The notes under the pieces: generated by a model
What the model was told of the DNA's origin: nothing
Seen by the model: the letters and a program-made list of their open reading frames with translations, nothing else
Database searches by the model: none
Program-made: the position numbers and the translations under genes
From: Actinomycetes bacterium
GTDB taxonomy: Bacteria > Actinomycetota > Actinomycetes > Mycobacteriales > Mycobacteriaceae
Direction: 5' to 3'
Length of the DNA: 44,562 bases
Assembly (NCBI GenBank): GCA_023415515.1
Contig: JAEZKH010000139.1
Location: 1-44,562, forward strand
Part shown: piece after piece, positions 33,393 through 41,684 of the stretch
Layout of the letters: each line of letters begins with the position of its first letter
Position numbering within the stretch: position 1 is the stretch's first letter

Positions 33393-35240
33393 GTGGCTCG
33401 TAGCCTGGACGAAGTCGTCACCGCCGTCGCAACCTCGCTGATGGGGGTCAACGCGGCGACCTCGGCCGAGGTCAGTCAGCGTGTACTCGCCGATCTGGTA
33501 GACCATTTCGGCGTCGACTTCAGCTTCCTGCGGCACAACGATCACGACATCCACGCGACGAAGCTGATCGCGGAATGGCCGGTACGGCCCGAGGTCCCCG
33601 ACCCGGATCCCATCGGGGTCGTGTACTTCGCCGAGGCAGACCCCGTGTTCGCGGCCGCCGAGACCGCGAAAGAGATCCTGGTCTTCCGGCCGGAACCCGC
33701 AACCGACGACTATCAGAAGAAGATCGAAGAGGGCACCGGCATCCCGTCGACGTCGATGGCCGTCGTACCGATGCTGTCCGGCGACGTCACGACCGGCTGC
33801 CTGGGATTCGTCAAGATCGGTGACCGCGAATGGACCCCGGACGAACTCAACGCCCTCAAGGCGATCGCATCGCTGTTCGCCCAGCTTCAGGCCCGTATCG
33901 TGGCCGAGGACCAGCTTCGCTTCCTCGCTGAGCACGACGACCTGACCGGCCTCAACAACCGTCGCGCGCTCATCGCGCATCTCGACAGCCGGCTGGCACC
34001 GGGCCGGCCCGGCCCCGTCTCGGCGCTGTTTCTCGACCTGGACCGGCTCAAGGCGATCAACGACTACCTGGGCCATACCGCGGGCGACTGGTTCATCCGT
34101 GTCTTCGCCAATCGGCTGCAGGAGGGCGCCGAGGGGCCGAACCTCATCGCCCGCCTCGGCGGTGACGAGTTCGTCGTCGTGCCATCGGCGCCGATGTCGG
34201 CAGCCGAGGCCGAGAGTCTCGCCAACGCGCTGCAGGCGACGTTGCGCGAGCGGGTCTCCATCGACGGCGAGATGCTCACCCGCACGGTGAGCATCGGCGT
34301 TGCGCTCGGCGTTCCAGGCCGCGACACCACCTCAGACCTGCTGCGACGTGCCGACCAGGCGCTGCTGGCGGCCAAGAGCGGCGGCGGGAACAAGGTCGCG
34401 GTCTTCTCGGACGACATGTCGCTGAAAGGCGAGTTCCGCAACGACATCGAGCTTCACCTGCAGAATGCGATCGAGAACGGCGCGCTGATCCTGCACTATC
34501 TGCCGGAAGTCGATATGCGCACCGGCGAGATACTGGCTTTCGAGGCCCTGGTGCGGTGGCAGCACCCCACGCGCGGGCTGCTCTCGCCGAACGCGTTCAT
34601 CGGGGTGGCGGAGTCGATCAACTTCGCAGGCGAGCTCGGCCGCTGGGTGATGCGCGCCGCCTGTTCCGAGTTCCGCACGTGGCGGGCCAAGGGCATCGGC
34701 GAAGACGCGGTTCTCCGTCTCAACGTGTCACCCGTGCAGCTGGTCACCGAGGGTTTCGTCGAGACGGTCGCCGGCATCATCGAGGAGTTCGGCCTCGACG
34801 GCGGTTCGGTCTGCCTGGAGATCACCGAGAGTGTGGTCGTGCAGGACATCGAGACGACGCGCATCACGCTGGCTGGCCTGAAGGAGGTCGGTGTCCAGAT
34901 CGCCATCGACGACTTCGGCACCGGCTACAGCGTGCTCTCGCACCTGAAGTCGCTGCCGGTGGACACCCTCAAGATCGACAAGAGCTTCGTGCGCGAACTC
35001 GGTACGAACCCGGGCGACCTCGCGATCGTGCGGGCCGTCATCGCGCTTGCCGAGTCGTTCGGGCTCGAACTGGTCGCCGAGGGTGTCGAGACCGAGGAGG
35101 CGGCGCTGACCCTCCTGCGGCACGGCTGCCACCGCGCGCAAGGGTTCCTGCTGTCCCGGCCCGTCGCAGGCGACGCCATGGAATCGCTGTTGGCCCAGCG
35201 CCGGATCCCCGTGCAATTCTCTGCCGCGCCCGTCCGCTGA
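33393..35240 (+). CDS. dcpA: GAF-GGDEF-EAL cyclic-di-GMP synthase/phosphodiesterase (DcpA/Rv1354c-like)
   Basis: A 615-aa protein with an N-terminal GAF sensor domain (about 15-165), a GGDEF diguanylate cyclase domain (about 175-340) with an intact RLGGDEF motif (about 255-259), and an EAL phosphodiesterase domain (about 350-605) with intact FEALVRW (Glu384), LNVSP, EITES, DDFGTGYS and EGVETEE. Both activities should be functional, as reported for the M. smegmatis homologue DcpA. There is no RxxD inhibitory site ahead of GGDEF (the positions read E and N). Soluble; no membrane segment. The GTG start is 20 nt after the ThiF-nitroreductase stop, and the pairing matches M. tuberculosis Rv1355c-Rv1354c order. 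Confidence 0.9.
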   Translation: MARSLDEVVTAVATSLMGVNAATSAEVSQRVLADLVDHFGVDFSFLRHNDHDIHATKLIAEWPVRPEVPDPDPIGVVYFAEADPVFAAAETAKEILVFRPEPATDDYQKKIEEGTGIPSTSMAVVPMLSGDVTTGCLGFVKIGDREWTPDELNALKAIASLFAQLQARIVAEDQLRFLAEHDDLTGLNNRRALIAHLDSRLAPGRPGPVSALFLDLDRLKAINDYLGHTAGDWFIRVFANRLQEGAEGPNLIARLGGDEFVVVPSAPMSAAEAESLANALQATLRERVSIDGEMLTRTVSIGVALGVPGRDTTSDLLRRADQALLAAKSGGGNKVAVFSDDMSLKGEFRNDIELHLQNAIENGALILHYLPEVDMRTGEILAFEALVRWQHPTRGLLSPNAFIGVAESINFAGELGRWVMRAACSEFRTWRAKGIGEDAVLRLNVSPVQLVTEGFVETVAGIIEEFGLDGGSVCLEITESVVVQDIETTRITLAGLKEVGVQIAIDDFGTGYSVLSHLKSLPVDTLKIDKSFVRELGTNPGDLAIVRAVIALAESFGLELVAEGVETEEAALTLLRHGCHRAQGFLLSRPVAGDAMESLLAQRRIPVQFSAAPVR

Positions 35241-35509
35241 CCCGCCCGCCCGAATGGTTTTCGCAACCGGAGCTGTCGTATGCGCGCTATTTCAGCAATT
35301 TGCACTGCAATTGCCATATACGCATAATCGGACAGAATTACTGTTTGATCAGGATGATTTTCTCGATATGCACTTGCTATTTCTATGTTGGCAAATATTG
35401 ATGTCCGACTCGGCATTCCGCCCGGCCGGCCCCCGTCCGCGTGGAACGGCACGTTGCCCTCAGTTGAGTAACTAGGTTTACTATGTGTCTACGAAGCAGA
35501 GGGGACATC
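35241..35509. other. Intergenic region with a low-GC patch
   Basis: About 35275-35400 is markedly AT-rich compared with its surroundings and carries no convincing frame. Closer to the next gene is AGTAA-N6-TTACT (35467-35482), an inverted repeat next to TACTAT, a possible -10 box, and AGAGGGGAC just before ATG 35510. No clear intrinsic terminator follows the GGDEF-EAL gene. Confidence 0.5.
35467..35482. promoter_or_regulatory. Inverted repeat AGTAA-N6-TTACT before the second FadE pair
   Basis: Complementary 5-bp arms at 35467-35471 and 35478-35482 overlap the presumed promoter of the FadE pair. The arms read outward the opposite way from the TACT...AGTA sites of the TetR block, so it is probably for a different regulator. 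Confidence 0.35.
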
Positions 35510-36742
35510 ATGGACCTGCAGTGGTCGGCGGCCGACATCGCTTTCAGAGACGAGGTACGCAGCTTCCTCGACGAGAAGCTGACACCGGAACTGCGCACGG
35601 CCGGACGGCTCATGACGAGTGTGTACGCCGACCACGACGCCAGCATGGAGTGGCAGCGAATCCTGCACGAGCGCGGCTGGGCCGCCCCGGCATGGCCCCT
35701 CGAGCACGGCGGCTGCGACTGGAGCCTGACGCAGCATTACATCTTCAGCAGGGAATCCACGCTGGCCGGCGCACCGTCCTTGTCCCCCATGGGCATTCGG
35801 ATGGTGGCGCACGCGATCATCGCGTTCGGCACCGGCGCCCAGAAGGACTACTTTCTGCCTCGCATCCTCACCGGCGAGGTGTTCTTCTGCCAGGGGTACT
35901 CCGAACCCGAGTCCGGGTCGGACCTGGCGTCGTTGTCGATGGCCGCCGTCGACGACGGCGACGACCTGGTCTGCACCGGCAGCAAGATCTGGACCACCCA
36001 CGCGCGGGAGGCGAACTGGATGTTCGCGCTCGTGCGCACGTCGCGAGGCGAGAAGAAGCAGCAGGGCATCACGTTCATCCTGATCGACATGGCGTCGCCC
36101 GGTATCCAGATCCGCCCGCTGGTGATGACATCGGGCGAAGAGGTGCAGAACCAGGTCTTCTTCGACGAGGTGCGGGTACCGAAGGCCAACGTGCTCGGCA
36201 AGATCGACGATGGCTGGACCGTGGCGAAATACCTGCTCGAGTTCGAGCGCGGTGGCGGCGCGTCCGCGCCGGCACTGCAGGTGATGGCCGAGGACATCGC
36301 GACGGTGGCCGCCGACATGCCAGGCCCCGACGGCGGACGGCTGATCGACGACCCGGCGTTCGCGCACAAGCTCGCCGATGCGCGGATCCGCACCGAGGTG
36401 CTCGAAATCCTCGAGTACCGCGTTCTCGCCGCGGTGTCGGAGGGCCGCAATCCAGGCACCGCCTCCTCGATGCTCAAGGTGGTGGCCACCGAGTTGAGCC
36501 AAACGCTGACCGAGATGGCGATGGAGGCGGCGGGCCCCCGCGGGCGGGCGTACCAACCGCACGCCACCCGCCCCGGCGGTCCTGTCACCGACTACGAGCC
36601 GCCACCGGACGGCTACATCAGCGGAGAGCCGTGGCAGGCAGTGGCGCCGCTGCGCTATTTCAACGACCGCGCGGGCTCTATTTATGCGGGCAGCAACGAG
36701 ATTCAGCGCAATATTCTCGCCAAAGCGGCATTGGGGCTGTAG
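35510..36742 (+). CDS. Acyl-CoA dehydrogenase, large/alpha-type subunit (FadE)
   Basis: A 410-aa acyl-CoA dehydrogenase with FCQGYSEPESGSDLASL, DLVCTGSKIWTTHAREA and the C-terminal SIYAGSNEIQRNILAK. As in the first pair, the YEGT Glu is missing (YAGS), and a Glu in LLEFERGGG sits in the position of the isovaleryl-CoA-dehydrogenase-type base. It contains a proline/glycine-rich insertion near 350-375 (RPGGPVTDYEPPPDGY). ATG 35510 follows AGAGGGGAC. The next ATG begins directly after its stop, pairing it with a subunit lacking the base. Confidence 0.88.
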   Translation: MDLQWSAADIAFRDEVRSFLDEKLTPELRTAGRLMTSVYADHDASMEWQRILHERGWAAPAWPLEHGGCDWSLTQHYIFSRESTLAGAPSLSPMGIRMVAHAIIAFGTGAQKDYFLPRILTGEVFFCQGYSEPESGSDLASLSMAAVDDGDDLVCTGSKIWTTHAREANWMFALVRTSRGEKKQQGITFILIDMASPGIQIRPLVMTSGEEVQNQVFFDEVRVPKANVLGKIDDGWTVAKYLLEFERGGGASAPALQVMAEDIATVAADMPGPDGGRLIDDPAFAHKLADARIRTEVLEILEYRVLAAVSEGRNPGTASSMLKVVATELSQTLTEMAMEAAGPRGRAYQPHATRPGGPVTDYEPPPDGYISGEPWQAVAPLRYFNDRAGSIYAGSNEIQRNILAKAALGL

Positions 36743-37879
36743 ATGGACTTCAACCTGAGCAAGGAACAAGAACTTCTCCGCGACGGGCTGACGAGGTTTC
36801 TGTCTACCCGTTACGACCTCGAGAAGAGCCGCTCTGCGGCCAAGACCGGCACCGGTATTCAGCCCGACATCTGGCGCGCGTTCGCCGATGAACTCGGTAT
36901 CCTCGGCGCCACCCTGCCCGAGGATGTCGGCGGAATCGGCGGTGGCCCAGTGGAACTCATGGTCATCACCGAAGCGCTCGGGCACGCGCTCGTCGTCGAG
37001 CCCTACGTCGACACAGTGGTGGTCTGCGGAGGTCTCCTGCAACGGGCGGGTGACGCACGGGCCGCGTCGCTGCTCCAGGACGTGGTGGCAGGCAACGCGA
37101 TCGTGGCACTCGCGGCGGGCGAAGCCGGAACCGGCGACCGCTGGCAGGACGCCGCAACGACGGCTCAACGCGACGGCGACGGCTGGATCCTCGACGGCCA
37201 CAAGGCAATGGCGATGACGGCACCACTGGCCACACACCTGTTGGTCACCGCTACGACCTCCGCAGGGCTGTCACTGTTCCTCGTCGACCTCGGCGCAGAA
37301 ACCGCAGGCCTTTCGCTCACCGGGTATCGAACCGTCGATGACAGACGCGCCGCCGACATCGTCCTCGACGGTGTGCGGCTACCAGCGGCCGCGCTGCTCG
37401 GAAGAGAAGGCCAGGCATGGCCGTCATTGGCGCAGGCCCGCGACGAAGGCGCAGCCGCCATCTGCTCGGAGGCCGTCGGGTGTATGCGAAAGGTTTTGGC
37501 CGACACCGTCGAGTACTGCAAGCAGCGCAGGCAGTTCGGTGTACCGATCGGCAGCTTTCAGGTGCTGCAGCACCGAATGGTCGATATGCACATCGAAGTG
37601 GAACAGGCGTCGGCCGCGGCGCTGCTTGCGGTTCTGCACCTCGAGGACGACGCCGAGGTCCGCGCACGTTCGGTGTCTGCTGCCAAGGCGACGGTTGGGC
37701 GGGCGGCCAGGTTCGTGGGTCAGCAGGCCGTGCAACTGCACGGCGGGATGGGCATGACCGAGGAGTTGGCGATCGGCCACTACTTCAAGCGGCTCACCGC
37801 CATGCAGTTCGAATTCGGCACCACCGACCACCACATCGCTCGGTACGCCGAGCTGACCAGGGTCAGCGCACAGCCATGA
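36743..37879 (+). CDS. Acyl-CoA dehydrogenase, small/beta-type subunit (FadE)
   Basis: A 378-aa FadE-like protein with CKQRRQFGVPIGSFQVLQHRMVD split over two helices, QLHGGMGMTEELAIGHYFKR, and a C-terminus reading FEFGTTDHH instead of YEGT, so no canonical base. With the preceding gene it probably forms a heterotetrameric enzyme. ATG 36743 directly follows the TAG stop of its partner. Its 3' end overlaps the convergent YbaK-type gene by 17 bp. Confidence 0.87.
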   Translation: MDFNLSKEQELLRDGLTRFLSTRYDLEKSRSAAKTGTGIQPDIWRAFADELGILGATLPEDVGGIGGGPVELMVITEALGHALVVEPYVDTVVVCGGLLQRAGDARAASLLQDVVAGNAIVALAAGEAGTGDRWQDAATTAQRDGDGWILDGHKAMAMTAPLATHLLVTATTSAGLSLFLVDLGAETAGLSLTGYRTVDDRRAADIVLDGVRLPAAALLGREGQAWPSLAQARDEGAAAICSEAVGCMRKVLADTVEYCKQRRQFGVPIGSFQVLQHRMVDMHIEVEQASAAALLAVLHLEDDAEVRARSVSAAKATVGRAARFVGQQAVQLHGGMGMTEELAIGHYFKRLTAMQFEFGTTDHHIARYAELTRVSAQP

Positions 37880-38327
37880 CCTCGCCTTCGGTGATCGCCA
37901 GCAGTTGTCGATAGGACAGCGGCATCACCGAGTCGGGAGTGCCCGCCGCCGTCCACACCACCGGATAGCGTGCCAACTCCTCGTCGACGATCGTGCGAAG
38001 CCTGCTCGGGTGCCCCGTGGGCGCCACTCCCCCGATCGCCTGGTCGGTGGCGTTTCGTACCACCTGGGGACTCGCCTTCGTGATCGAGGCGGCGCCGAGA
38101 AGGCGTGCCAGTAGGTCGGTGTCGACGCGGTGCGCGCCGCTGGCCATCACGAGCAGCGGGTTGCCGTCGCACTCGAAAACCAGGCTGTTGGCGATCGCGC
38201 CGACCTCACAGCCGAGTTGCTCTGCGGCGGCCGCCGCCGTTCTCGCGTCGGCTGCCAGGAATGTGATGTCCGGCTCGATTCCCAGCGCTGCCAGCGCAGC
38301 GGCCACCCGCACATTGCTCGGTTTCAC
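37863..38327 (-). CDS. YbaK/ProX-type aminoacyl-tRNA deacylase domain protein
   Basis: A 154-aa single-domain protein of the YbaK/Cys-tRNA(Pro) deacylase family: ADARTAAAAAEQLGCEVGAIANSLVF, LLVMASGAHRVD and TDQAIGGVAPTGHP are the usual blocks, the last including the Gly-rich substrate loop. These proteins hydrolyse mischarged aminoacyl-tRNAs in trans. GTG 38327 is chosen because family similarity begins there; the longer frame to 38429 would run into the divergent EamA gene and its promoter. Housekeeping translation quality control, likely unrelated to the neighbours. Confidence 0.86.
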   Translation of the reverse strand: MKPSNVRVAAALAALGIEPDITFLAADARTAAAAAEQLGCEVGAIANSLVFECDGNPLLVMASGAHRVDTDLLARLLGAASITKASPQVVRNATDQAIGGVAPTGHPSRLRTIVDEELARYPVVWTAAGTPDSVMPLSYRQLLAITEGEVMAVR

Positions 38328-38385
38328 GCGATCATTGTCGCCGCCCGCGCCGAGTCGGTCAGACGTGGCTCGTAGTGTGGTCGAA

Positions 38386-39267
38386 GTGACTTCACGCGGT
38401 TGGCTGTTGTTCATCGCGATGAGCGTCATCTGGGGGATCCCCTACTTGATGATCAAAGTCGCCGTCGAAGGCGTGTCCGTTCCGGTGTTGGTTTTCGCGC
38501 GAACGGCCGTCGGCGCGGCGGTGCTGCTGCCGCTCGCGCTGTCGGGACGCATGCCGGCGATGATCCGCAGGCACTGGAAGGCACTGCTGGGCTTCTCGTT
38601 CTTCGAGATCATCGCCGCCTGGTATCTGCTGTCGGATGCCGAACGTCATCTGACGAGCTCGATGACCGGCCTGCTGATCGCGGCCTCACCGATCATCGCG
38701 GCGCTTCTCGACCGCTTCACCGGTGGCGAGCAACGGCTCGGCCTTCGCCGGAGTGCGGGTCTCGGTGTCGGGCTTGCGGGCGTGGCCGTGCTCGCGGGTC
38801 CCCATCTCACGGGCGGCACCGCGTGGCCCGTCATCGAGGTGCTGCTGGTGGCCACCTGTTATGCGATCGCACCGTTGATCGCCGCGCGGCATCTCTCCGA
38901 TGTCCCCGCCCTGCCCATGACCGCGGCATGCCTGACGTTCGCCGCGCTGGTGTACGCCGCGCCCGCGGCGGCAACCTGGCCGACCGAGATGCCGTCGCCG
39001 CGAGTGCTGTTGGCGTTGGCCGGGTTGGCCGTGATCTGCACCGCGTTGGCCTTCGTCATCTTCTTCGCGTTGATTCGCGAAGTCGGCGCCGCCCGCGCAC
39101 TGGTGTTCACCTACGTGAACCCGGCGGTGGCACTGCTGGCAGGGGTGATCGTGCTCGGCGAGCCGCTCACCGCCTTGAATGTAGCCGCCCTGGTGTTGAT
39201 ACTCGTCGGCTGCGTGCTTGCGACACATCGGCCCGAGGAGCCCACGCCGGAGCCTCATTGGCATTAG
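38386..39267 (+). CDS. EamA/DMT-superfamily transporter
   Basis: A 293-aa membrane protein with about ten hydrophobic helices in two EamA halves (starting GWLLFIAMSVIWGIPYLMI and, in the second half, VIEVLLVATCYAIAPLIAA), typical of drug/metabolite exporters. The C-terminal tail is cytoplasmic and His/Pro-rich. GTG 38386 is chosen because TAGTGT (38373-38378), a TANNNT -10 box, lies 7 nt before it, indicating leaderless mRNA, and hydrophobic sequence begins there. The operon that follows starts 9 nt after its stop, so it may export that operon's product, but this is only positional. Confidence 0.85.
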   Translation: MTSRGWLLFIAMSVIWGIPYLMIKVAVEGVSVPVLVFARTAVGAAVLLPLALSGRMPAMIRRHWKALLGFSFFEIIAAWYLLSDAERHLTSSMTGLLIAASPIIAALLDRFTGGEQRLGLRRSAGLGVGLAGVAVLAGPHLTGGTAWPVIEVLLVATCYAIAPLIAARHLSDVPALPMTAACLTFAALVYAAPAAATWPTEMPSPRVLLALAGLAVICTALAFVIFFALIREVGAARALVFTYVNPAVALLAGVIVLGEPLTALNVAALVLILVGCVLATHRPEEPTPEPHWH

Positions 39268-39270
39268 CTT
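39265..39270 (+). promoter_or_regulatory. Likely -10 box of the E1-lipoyl-ACP operon
   Basis: TAGCTT fits TANNNT and lies 6 nt before GTG 39277, the leaderless arrangement common in mycobacteria. Its first three bases are the TAG stop of the EamA gene. Read-through from the EamA promoter is the alternative. Confidence 0.4.
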
Positions 39271-39276
39271 GGTTAT

Positions 39277-40206
39277 GTGGAAGTCACCGGGTCCGCGAGT
39301 GCGGGTCATCTCGACGGCCGCTCCCGTGTGGACTCGCAGACGCGGCAGGCGATGTTGCGACACATGCTGATGGCGCGCGGCATCGACGAAGAGGCGGCCT
39401 TGTTGGAGAACCAGGGCGCTCTTGACCTGTGGCTGTCGTGTCGCGGCCAGGAAGCCGCGCAGGTCGGCTCGGCGACAGCGATCGGTGAGGATGCGGTGAT
39501 CTTCCCCAGTTACCGCGAGCACGCGGTGGCGGTGGTGCGGGGGGTCGACGCCGTTTCGTTGGCGGCGCAGTGGGCCGGGCGCACCTACTGCGGCTGGAAC
39601 CCGAAAACACACGGTTTCTTTCCGTACACCCTCGTGCTGGCGGCGCAAACGCTGCACGCGGTGGGTTATGCGATCGGTCAGCGGTTGCAGAATGTCGCCG
39701 AGACCGTGGTGGTGTACATGGGCGACGGCGCGACCAGCGAAGGTGACATGTCGGAGGCCTTGAACCTCGCCGCGGTCGAATCCGCTCAGGTCCTGTTCGT
39801 GTGCCAGAACAACGGATGGGCGATCTCCAAGCCCAGCCACGAACAGATGCTGACCTCGATCGCCGAGCGCGCCAAGGGATTCGGCGTGTCGTCATGGTTG
39901 AATCTCTCCGACGATCCGGAAAGCACATACCTCACGTGCCTCGAAGCCAGGCAGCACGTGGAGTCGTCGCGCTCGCCCGGTCTCGTCGAACTGCGGACCA
40001 CCCGCATCGGAGGACACACCACAACGGATCCGCATGCCAGTTATCGTGACCCCGACGAACTCGCAGACGCCGATGCGAACGACCCGGTGCAGCAGTACTG
40101 CCGCACCCTGCTTGCCGATGGTGTCGTCGACGAAGAATGGCTGGCAGCGGTGGACGCTGACGTCACCGCCGCGCGGCAGCGACTGCTGAAGGCCTACACG
40201 TCGTGA
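39277..40206 (+). CDS. 2-oxoacid dehydrogenase E1 component, alpha subunit
   Basis: A 309-aa protein of the PDH/BCKDH E1-alpha family, with the thiamine diphosphate motif GDGATSEGDMSEALNLAAVE (about 149-168) ending in QNNGWAIS, and RIGGHTTTDPHASYRDPDE carrying the conserved His/Tyr. It is slightly shorter than typical E1-alpha chains at the N-terminus. With the beta subunit it should decarboxylate a 2-oxo acid (branched-chain or pyruvate-like) and reductively acylate a lipoyl group. GTG 39277 starts the operon; the stop overlaps the beta-subunit GTG. Confidence 0.9.
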   Translation: MEVTGSASAGHLDGRSRVDSQTRQAMLRHMLMARGIDEEAALLENQGALDLWLSCRGQEAAQVGSATAIGEDAVIFPSYREHAVAVVRGVDAVSLAAQWAGRTYCGWNPKTHGFFPYTLVLAAQTLHAVGYAIGQRLQNVAETVVVYMGDGATSEGDMSEALNLAAVESAQVLFVCQNNGWAISKPSHEQMLTSIAERAKGFGVSSWLNLSDDPESTYLTCLEARQHVESSRSPGLVELRTTRIGGHTTTDPHASYRDPDELADADANDPVQQYCRTLLADGVVDEEWLAAVDADVTAARQRLLKAYTS

Positions 40207-41180
40207 TCGGTGGCACACCGAGCCTGGCCGAATCGCTCAACGGCGCACTGGGCGACCTGATGGAAAGCGACGAGTCGGTTGTGCTCGTCGGTCAGGACAT
40301 CGGCCGTCTCGGCGGGGTGTTCCGGGTGACCAAGGGTCTGCAGGAACGGTTCGGGCCCAACCGGGTCCGCGACGCCGTCCTCGCCGAATCCTCCATCGTC
40401 GGACAGGCGATCGGGATGTCGCTGAGTGGCCTCAAACCGGTCTGCGAGATCCAATTCGAGGGCTTCATCTATCCGGGCATGAACCAGATCGTCACCCAGG
40501 CCGCCCGGATCAAGACGCGCTGGAACGACGACATCGCCCTCAACCTCGTCATCAGGGTTCCGGTGGGCGGCGGCATCCGTGCCGTCGAGCACCACAGCGA
40601 GTCCAACGAGGCGTACTTCGCGCACACCCCGGGTCTGCACGTGGCGTTCCCGTCCTGCCCGGCCGACGCCGCCGAAATGCTCAAGTACTCCTGTTCGCTG
40701 GGGTCGCCGGTCATCTTCTACGAGCCGAAACGGCTGTACTGGAAGAGACGACAGCACCCCCGCGACCCCTTCGATTCCCCATCGGCGGTCGGTGCGCGCG
40801 TCGTGCGACGCGGCACGGACATCACCGTCGTCGGCTGGGGAGCGGTGCTCGAGGAAGTACTCGAAGCCGCCGAGGTGCTCGCTCCTGGCATCGATGTCGA
40901 GGTGGTGGACTTGCGGTGGATCGCGCCGATGGACACCGAAACGGTACTCGAATCGGTGGCCAAGACCGGCCGCCTGTTGGTGGTGCACGAAGCGGTGGGC
41001 TTCGCAGGCGTCGGAGCCGAACTGGTCGCGACGGTGGCCGAAAGCGGGGGTGAGCATCTGAGAGCGCCGATGCGCCGGTTGGCTGCACCGCGCCGGCTCT
41101 ATCCGCCCGCGGATTACGAAAAGCACTACCTGGTAGGACTTTCCGACGTCGTCGGCGCTGTCGAGGAGATGTGCGGTTGA
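40203..41180 (+). CDS. 2-oxoacid dehydrogenase E1 component, beta subunit
   Basis: A 325-aa E1-beta protein with GQDIGRLGGVFRVTKGLQ, FGPNRVRDAVLAESSIVGQAIGMS, PVCEIQFEGFIYPGMNQI and the EHHSES loop of the family, and a C-terminal transketolase domain (about 190-320). The sequence resembles branched-chain 2-oxoacid dehydrogenase beta chains most. GTG 40203 overlaps the alpha stop (GTGA). It completes the E1 heterotetramer whose acceptor is presumably the lipoyl protein encoded next. Confidence 0.9.
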   Translation: MIGGTPSLAESLNGALGDLMESDESVVLVGQDIGRLGGVFRVTKGLQERFGPNRVRDAVLAESSIVGQAIGMSLSGLKPVCEIQFEGFIYPGMNQIVTQAARIKTRWNDDIALNLVIRVPVGGGIRAVEHHSESNEAYFAHTPGLHVAFPSCPADAAEMLKYSCSLGSPVIFYEPKRLYWKRRQHPRDPFDSPSAVGARVVRRGTDITVVGWGAVLEEVLEAAEVLAPGIDVEVVDLRWIAPMDTETVLESVAKTGRLLVVHEAVGFAGVGAELVATVAESGGEHLRAPMRRLAAPRRLYPPADYEKHYLVGLSDVVGAVEEMCG

Positions 41181-41425
41181 ACGATTCGATCGACATCCTG
41201 GTGCCCGAATTCGGCCACGGGCTGACCGACGCACTTGTCGTCGAATGGCTCGTCGGAGTCGGCGATGACGTCGAGCGCGGCGACGTGATCGCGGTGCTGG
41301 AAACCGACAAGAGCAGTGTCGACCTGTTGGCGGAGAAAGCAGGGACGATCGCCGAGATCGTCGTCGCCGCCCGTTCGATCACCACCTCAGGTGCTGTCCT
41401 GTACAAGCTCGACGAGCGACGATGA
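41171..41425 (+). CDS. Free-standing lipoyl-domain protein (E2 lipoyl domain only)
   Basis: An 84-aa protein that is a single biotin/lipoyl domain: VPEFGHGLTDALVVEWLVG, then the lipoylation turn ETDKSSVDL with Lys47, then GTIAEIVV. The peripheral-subunit-binding and acyltransferase domains of a normal E2 are absent, and no frame downstream supplies them. Start is GTG 41171 or TTG 41177 (82 aa), the latter overlapping the E1-beta stop as TTGA. It should be the swinging arm that accepts the acyl group from the adjacent E1. Confidence 0.85.
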   Translation: MRLNDSIDILVPEFGHGLTDALVVEWLVGVGDDVERGDVIAVLETDKSSVDLLAEKAGTIAEIVVAARSITTSGAVLYKLDERR

Positions 41426-41438
41426 AAGGCGAAAGGCA

Positions 41439-41684
41439 ATGCCGCCCACAGATGAACGAATGAACACGGTGATGCTGTCGGTGATCAGGAGACGGACGCC
41501 GTCAGCGGACGTCGACGATTTCGACAAACCGATCTACGACCTCGACATGGACTCGCTCGACGTGGTCGATCTCAGCCAGGCCCTGGAAAAGGAGTTCGGC
41601 GTGCAGGCAGATCTCGAACGCGTCGCAGACTGCTTGACCCCGGCGGAGATCAGGACTTACTTCTGTGAACTGATCGGGTCGTGA
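41439..41684 (+). CDS. Free-standing acyl carrier protein
   Basis: An 81-aa acidic protein with the phosphopantetheine site DMDSLDVVDL (Ser39) and the following helix QALEKEFGVQADLE typical of ACPs. ATG 41439 has AAAGGCGAAAGG upstream. It is separated from the lipoyl gene by 13 nt and its TGA overlaps the ATG of the KAS III gene. As a dedicated carrier beside a lipoyl carrier, it is the likely second acceptor or the extender-carrying partner of the KAS III. Confidence 0.88.
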   Translation: MPPTDERMNTVMLSVIRRRTPSADVDDFDKPIYDLDMDSLDVVDLSQALEKEFGVQADLERVADCLTPAEIRTYFCELIGS

